Part shown: piece by piece, positions 59,756 to 64,000 of the stretch
Layout of the letters: each line of letters starts with the position of its first letter
Position numbering within the stretch: position 1 is the stretch's first letter
NCBI GenBank assembly: GCA_047495785.1
Contig: JBLDXI010000020.1
Span: 248,001-312,000, forward strand
From: Lepidodermella squamata
Lineage: Eukaryota; Gastrotricha
Length of the DNA: 64,000 nt
Reading direction: 5' to 3'
Program-made: the position numbers and the translations under genes
Notes under the pieces: model-generated
Told to the model about the DNA's origin: nothing
What the model saw: only the letters and a program-made list of their open reading frames with translations
Databases searched by the model: none

Positions 59756-62128
59756 ATGGTTGATATCCCGAGCTTGGAAGATGCCGCTAAACAGCGCGCT
59801 GTCGACTATGTAACGCGATTACTGGAAGTCCCTGAAAATCTGGAAAAGTTGGACATGTTGCGCATGAAAGCTCGGCGGCAGTGTGAAGCTATGGATGCTC
59901 AGTTGAAATCTGCCATGCAGAGTCAACTCGAGGATATAAAAACAGGCCTGGAACAATTGCAAGGTTGCGTTGCACTGGGCGCGGAAGTGCATTCCAATTT
60001 TGGTGAAGTTCGTGCGCTATATCAGTCCGTTTCTGGCAGAGCCCACGAACTGGATGCTATGCGCCCCATTGCTGATAAACGCGGAAGATTGGCTAAAACT
60101 CTTGAACACATTCGCCATGTCGTGAAAGTTGAAGAAAATATTAAGAAAATAGAGCTTTACATTGGTGAAGACAAGCTGCTACACGCTCACAAGTTGCTTA
60201 GCGAGCTCGAGGTATCTCGTGATGAAGTGCTTGTTTCACTGGCCAAGGAGCCCACGTCTTCGGCCGATGATGTTGCAATGATTAAGCGCTATTTTGCGCC
60301 TGTAGAACAGCAAATGACGGCGTTAGAAAAACGCATATCATACTACATGGGACGACTTCTAGCTACCTGTAAGGCTAATCCAGTAATTGTCGTTTCGTGC
60401 TTACGAGTCGTCGAGCGTGAAGAGCTTTTGGACGCAGAGTACGAAACTCGAGCGCGTGAAGACTCGTACAAATTTTCAAGCCGACCGAAGCGTTGGCGTG
60501 AAAGCCTTGTCTTCTCGCCTATCGATGACTACGTGAAAGAGCGAATTCAAGGCCTTCAAACCGAGTCTCGTGAAACGAAAGACTTCTGGCTTTCACTGTA
60601 CCTCGAAAACGTGTTGAGTCAGTTAGCAACCGATATTGCTGATGTTCAAAATACCGTCGTCGCGTGTTTCCCACCTAAATACGAAATTCTGGAGCGGTTT
60701 ATTCGCTCTTATCACACGGCGATCGCGGATCGGCTATTAGAGCTTTACCGTGAAGGAATACAGGACAAGGAGTGCTTATCTCTTCTTCATTGGATTCATC
60801 AACGTTATTATGGCCCCGATGGCTTGACGAACCCTAAACTGAGAATTCCAACGCGTTTGCTTGAGTGCCTTCCCCCTCTGTTACCCGAAGACCTTCTGGA
60901 ACAGTGCCAGACTTTTTACTTATCCTCGACGAAGGCAAACATCAAGTCTTGGCTTCGCACTTGTCTCGAGAAGAACGTTGAATTCTGGCGAACTGAAACG
61001 AAACCCGACTTTGACATTAACGGTTTTGCTCTGACAAACATTCCAATTGACGTTTTTCAAATGTTTCGTGAAACTGTAAAGGAGGCGCGTGGAACTGTTG
61101 GTGCGCAGTTGACATATGAAATTATCGAAGCATGCGTGGACCAACTCGAAGTCCTGGTGAAAGATTTATTCAGTGAAGTGAACAAATATCGGGCCGCTTA
61201 TTTCAAGGCTCCCGGGACCATCAAACACTTCGCCTTATATAATATATCTGTTGCTAATTCTTGCGATATGTTTACCCGTTTTCTGGCAGACATGATTGCA
61301 GATTACCAGGATGTAATTTCCCAAGCTCAAGATGCGAATCCTTTTGGATCGACGCTATTATCGAAAGTTGAGATAGTGAATGATTCCCTTGCTATGTTAC
61401 CGAATACCATTGTGACGATTCTGGGTGACATGGTCTTGCGTGATGTTGCTGGTGTTTTGCGATATTTACTTTCTCGTGACAAATGGTTTGTCGTGTCAAT
61501 GCGTTGCGGTACAATTTGTGGAACAATCGAAGACTACTGGCAAGACTCTTTCGTCCATTTACGCCCGGTTTATTACCGCTTGTTAATCGGTTCGTTACAA
61601 GAGCGAATCGTTGCTCAATATCTCGCAGCTCTTAATCCTCCGCGAATCAAGCTTAAAGAGGACGAATTCGCTCCTTTCGGGGAAAAATTACGCGAAGATG
61701 CTGATACTTATATGGGTTTTTTCGAGTCCATAGAGAGCACAGCCTCTTCGCCTGATGTTGGCGGCGGGTTTGATTCGCCGTTCCGAATTCTTGATGGAAT
61801 AGCTGATTTATTAACCACGCCTTCTGATTCTGATTCAATGAGCCTTGTGGTTGGAACATTTGTCAAGCGGTATCCTGATGTACCCGAACCGCTTCTAACA
61901 GCTGTTCTTGTTTTTCGTGGCATACCGACAAACGAAGCACGTGCCTACGCGGACGACTCGAAGAAGGCGTTTCTACCTTCCTCTGCTCGCAATCCGGGTG
62001 CTACTAAATTCAGGAATATATTTGCTCTGATGTCACAGCCACTACCTAGTGACGCCCAGCCGGCTTCGCTTACCGGAAAACTTGCTCAAGTGGTTGGCGG
62101 TGGATCTAGTCAGCAAAATCAGTCCTAA
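59756..62128 (+). CDS. EXOC3: Exocyst complex component 3 (Sec6)
   Basis: One uninterrupted exon of 790 aa from ATG 59756. An in-frame ATG 45 nt upstream would add 15 hydrophobic residues not expected in Sec6, so the inner start was chosen. The N-terminal coiled coil matches Sec6: AVDYVTRLLEVPENLEKLD, LKSAMQSQLEDIKTGLEQL, then LLHAHKLLSELEVSRDEV and VVSCLRVVEREELLDAEY. Helical-bundle stretches follow: VACFPPKYEILERFIRSYH, SLLHWIHQRYYG, VFQMFRETV, TIEDYWQDSF, ERIVAQYLAAL and LVVGTFVKRYPDV. Sec6 is a core exocyst subunit that tethers secretory vesicles to the plasma membrane. The C-terminal ~60 residues are divergent and Ser/Gln-rich. A TAG 14 nt before the ATG is acceptor-like. Confidence 0.94.
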   Translation: MVDIPSLEDAAKQRAVDYVTRLLEVPENLEKLDMLRMKARRQCEAMDAQLKSAMQSQLEDIKTGLEQLQGCVALGAEVHSNFGEVRALYQSVSGRAHELDAMRPIADKRGRLAKTLEHIRHVVKVEENIKKIELYIGEDKLLHAHKLLSELEVSRDEVLVSLAKEPTSSADDVAMIKRYFAPVEQQMTALEKRISYYMGRLLATCKANPVIVVSCLRVVEREELLDAEYETRAREDSYKFSSRPKRWRESLVFSPIDDYVKERIQGLQTESRETKDFWLSLYLENVLSQLATDIADVQNTVVACFPPKYEILERFIRSYHTAIADRLLELYREGIQDKECLSLLHWIHQRYYGPDGLTNPKLRIPTRLLECLPPLLPEDLLEQCQTFYLSSTKANIKSWLRTCLEKNVEFWRTETKPDFDINGFALTNIPIDVFQMFRETVKEARGTVGAQLTYEIIEACVDQLEVLVKDLFSEVNKYRAAYFKAPGTIKHFALYNISVANSCDMFTRFLADMIADYQDVISQAQDANPFGSTLLSKVEIVNDSLAMLPNTIVTILGDMVLRDVAGVLRYLLSRDKWFVVSMRCGTICGTIEDYWQDSFVHLRPVYYRLLIGSLQERIVAQYLAALNPPRIKLKEDEFAPFGEKLREDADTYMGFFESIESTASSPDVGGGFDSPFRILDGIADLLTTPSDSDSMSLVVGTFVKRYPDVPEPLLTAVLVFRGIPTNEARAYADDSKKAFLPSSARNPGATKFRNIFALMSQPLPSDAQPASLTGKLAQVVGGGSSQQNQS

Positions 62129-62180
62129 GAAGAACCATCAAAATTCATAAATTATTTGATTTGCTCGCTAAATTTTTATC

Positions 62181-62186
62181 AATAAA
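62181..62186 (+). terminator. Poly(A) signal AATAAA of EXOC3
   Basis: AATAAA 52 nt after the EXOC3 stop codon. Confidence 0.6.
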
Positions 62187-62687
62187 TTAGATATATTGGA
62201 CAATCATCCGACTTTTTAATATTCGGCCCTGTCATGTGATAAGAATTCGGCTATGCCTGTCTTGTCTACCTGAAACACTAAGCTTGACTTGAAAATTTGC
62301 GGAAGGGAATACCTGGCCTTGTAGCTACAATTTGTCGTTATTTCTGAACTGAAGTTGTTTAAGTTGAACCTAACGAACGAATTTAGTTGGGAGGCATAGC
62401 TTGAAGGAAATATGATTACATAATCGTCAAATTAAATGCTTCGTCCAAGCCCTTTAGATTGGTGGCTCAGTTGTGGAATTTTCATGTCCATTCTCCAATA
62501 CTCTGTAAATGAATTTCAACTCATTGAAGGCATGCAATAATGGGGCGAACCATTTTGGTAGCACGCAGCTATTCATGGAATGTTCTTTTAATTGACGTGA
62601 TTGACTTTCCGATTTTCTTCCTTTTTTCCGTACCCTTACTTTTGTAATTAATAATTTCTCCTTCTTTAATAGGCCCAACACTATTAA
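62187..62687. other. Interval between EXOC3 and ZNHIT2
   Basis: Same-strand intergenic space holding the ZNHIT2 promoter. A T/C-rich run ending TTTAATAG lies 15 nt before the ZNHIT2 ATG. Confidence 0.4.
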
Positions 62688-63821
62688 ATGTCTTCGTGTT
62701 TCTTTTGTTCAAATGGAAATGCTCCGTACAAATGCCCTCGTTGTGCAGCACCCTACTGCTCGTTGAAGTGTTACAAAGGCGAAAAACACAGCGATTGCAG
62801 CGAGTCTTTCTACAAAGAATGGGTCGAGGAAGAAACTCGAGGTCAAAAGTGCGATCCGAGCAGGAAACAGAATATGGTCGACATTCTCCGCCGTCAGTTG
62901 GAGGCTGACTCTGATGAACCGATCCCTGAAGATTTCGAAGAAATCGAAGGCGGCGATGATGGGGATGAAGACGACGATAGTGCTGAAGAGGATGACCTCG
63001 AAGTCCGCATGGCTGGGCTGGATTTAGATAGGAATCCCGACGAGATTTGGGCAAGGCTCACTGTTAAAGAGCGGAAAGAATTTGAACGTATTCTTGAAAA
63101 TAGCGAGATTTTGAATTTGGTTCCAACTTGGAAGCCGTGGTGGAAAAGTGCTTCTGTCGTAGTTGAGGATGATTATCTGTCCAAGTTGAGTCTATATGAA
63201 AAATTGGTTCCGGCTGGTAATTCGGCCCCTCTGGAAACTGACATTTGTGCGATTTTGTTCTCGTACTGCTTGTTGAGCAGATTTTACAATGGAGAATACG
63301 ATAAAAACAGCGACACTTTCACTGCCGATTTAGTTGCGTTTACTCCTTGCTTTGATGGAAGAGATCATAAGCCGAGTGGGGATGTTTCTATCGCTGTTAT
63401 GTTGGTCTACCAGCGCTGCTCTTCACTCAACGAAGAATTTCGGAAAATTATGGACGTGAATTACGCTTGCAAGCTCATCAACGATGTTATCGCAATTATT
63501 TCGGTCAAGCAACACCTCCACCGAGCGTTTTTCGACTTACTATCGATCGCAAGTCGTGGTACTCAGCTTATGAAGAGCTCAAAAGCGGAAGCCTCCCTCG
63601 TTAAGAAACTGTCACTTGCTAAAAAGAAGCTCGAATTTATGTCCGGATGGATTTCTAAATCAGGCGTGACCTTGTTTAAAACGTGCTCAAATCGTCTACT
63701 CTTATTGGCTTCTGCAATGAAAGCGGATTCTGCTGAGTTCCAAGAAATCATGCGCGATATCGAAACCTCCGGTTTACGTCAATCTGTTCAGCCGGTAAAC
63801 AAAATACAGGAAATCGGCTAA
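62688..63821 (+). CDS. ZNHIT2: Zinc finger HIT domain-containing protein 2
   Basis: One exon of 377 aa. The N-terminus is a complete HIT zinc finger: CFFC, YKCPRC, PYCSLKCYKGEKHSDC, with treble-clef Cys/His spacing. Then FYKEWVEEE, an acidic stretch (about residues 80-105), a segment beginning LTVKERKEFERIL and WKPWW, and a helical C-terminal domain. ZNHIT2 works with the R2TP/PAQosome chaperone (RUVBL1/2) in U5 snRNP assembly. The ZNHIT2-type finger followed by the WKPWW region separates it from ZNHIT1, 3 and 6. No intron in the coding region. Confidence 0.9.
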   Translation: MSSCFFCSNGNAPYKCPRCAAPYCSLKCYKGEKHSDCSESFYKEWVEEETRGQKCDPSRKQNMVDILRRQLEADSDEPIPEDFEEIEGGDDGDEDDDSAEEDDLEVRMAGLDLDRNPDEIWARLTVKERKEFERILENSEILNLVPTWKPWWKSASVVVEDDYLSKLSLYEKLVPAGNSAPLETDICAILFSYCLLSRFYNGEYDKNSDTFTADLVAFTPCFDGRDHKPSGDVSIAVMLVYQRCSSLNEEFRKIMDVNYACKLINDVIAIISVKQHLHRAFFDLLSIASRGTQLMKSSKAEASLVKKLSLAKKKLEFMSGWISKSGVTLFKTCSNRLLLLASAMKADSAEFQEIMRDIETSGLRQSVQPVNKIQEIG

Positions 63822-63853
63822 CTTGACTTATGAATGTGATATATTTTTTCGAA

Positions 63854-63859
63854 AATAAA
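63854..63859 (+). terminator. Poly(A) signal AATAAA of ZNHIT2
   Basis: AATAAA 32 nt after the ZNHIT2 stop codon. Confidence 0.6.
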
Positions 63860-64000
63860 AGCGATTTTTTTCATCAACGTGTTTTACCGTGAAATAAGAG
63901 CATCATAACAACCATTAATCATAGAGGCCTAACGGCTTCGTGTTTTTATTTTCTGCTTTGTCTTCATCTCTTCAATATAGCACAAATCGATCAACACCAC

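Overview
The window is nuclear DNA from an animal with a compact genome. Nearly every gene has a clear metazoan counterpart: a secreted frizzled-related protein, a FoxN1/4 forkhead factor, Integrator subunit 4, exocyst Sec6, TRAPPC11, SPT5, MCM9, SMPD4, FBXL4, PIGV, ZNHIT2. Most genes have several very short introns (many about 49-56 nt) and close neighbours. RSPH14, an axonemal radial-spoke protein, implies motile cilia or flagellated sperm. The phylum cannot be fixed from sequence alone.

Layout. 0-6.1 kb: a calumenin-type ER protein (-), a degraded LINE reverse transcriptase, an SFRP (-) that only emerges once eight exons are joined, and a small secreted peptide gene (-). 7.4-10.8 kb: TMEM86 (-) and RSPH14 (+), diverging from a shared 630-bp interval. 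11-18 kb: a MITE with perfect 27-bp ends, then SMPD4 followed by TRAPPC11 on the minus strand, 193 bp apart. 19.2-26.1 kb: FBXL4, PIGV and INTS4 head to tail on the plus strand, with gaps of 141 and 201 bp. 28-32 kb: SPT5 (-). 32-34.4 kb: three short inverted-repeat elements, two of one family and one hAT-like with an 8-bp target duplication. 35-38 kb: MCM9 (+). 38.6-39.4 kb: a 777-bp inverted-repeat element holding a decayed tRNA-like segment. 41.8-45.1 kb: FoxN1/4 (+) with polyglutamine tracts, flanked by non-coding DNA. 47.5-52.8 kb: a PHD-TFIIS-SPOC protein of the DIDO1/PHF3 type (-). 52.8-59.8 kb: almost 7 kb with no gene seen. 59.8-63.8 kb: EXOC3 (+) and ZNHIT2 (+).

The genes are mostly housekeeping: secretory pathway and membrane (calumenin, PIGV, TRAPPC11, EXOC3, SMPD4, TMEM86), transcription and RNA (SPT5, INTS4, DIDO1/PHF3-like, ZNHIT2), genome maintenance (MCM9), plus two developmental genes (SFRP, FoxN1/4). 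Apart from the possible tandem transcription units they form no single pathway. Three genome-level signals stand out: an AG acceptor-like site 7-18 nt before most start codons together with tight tandem genes lacking an AATAAA between them, which suggests spliced-leader trans-splicing; short stop-free introns whose length is a multiple of three; and two GC-AG introns required by reading frame. I saw no clear new multi-gene system.
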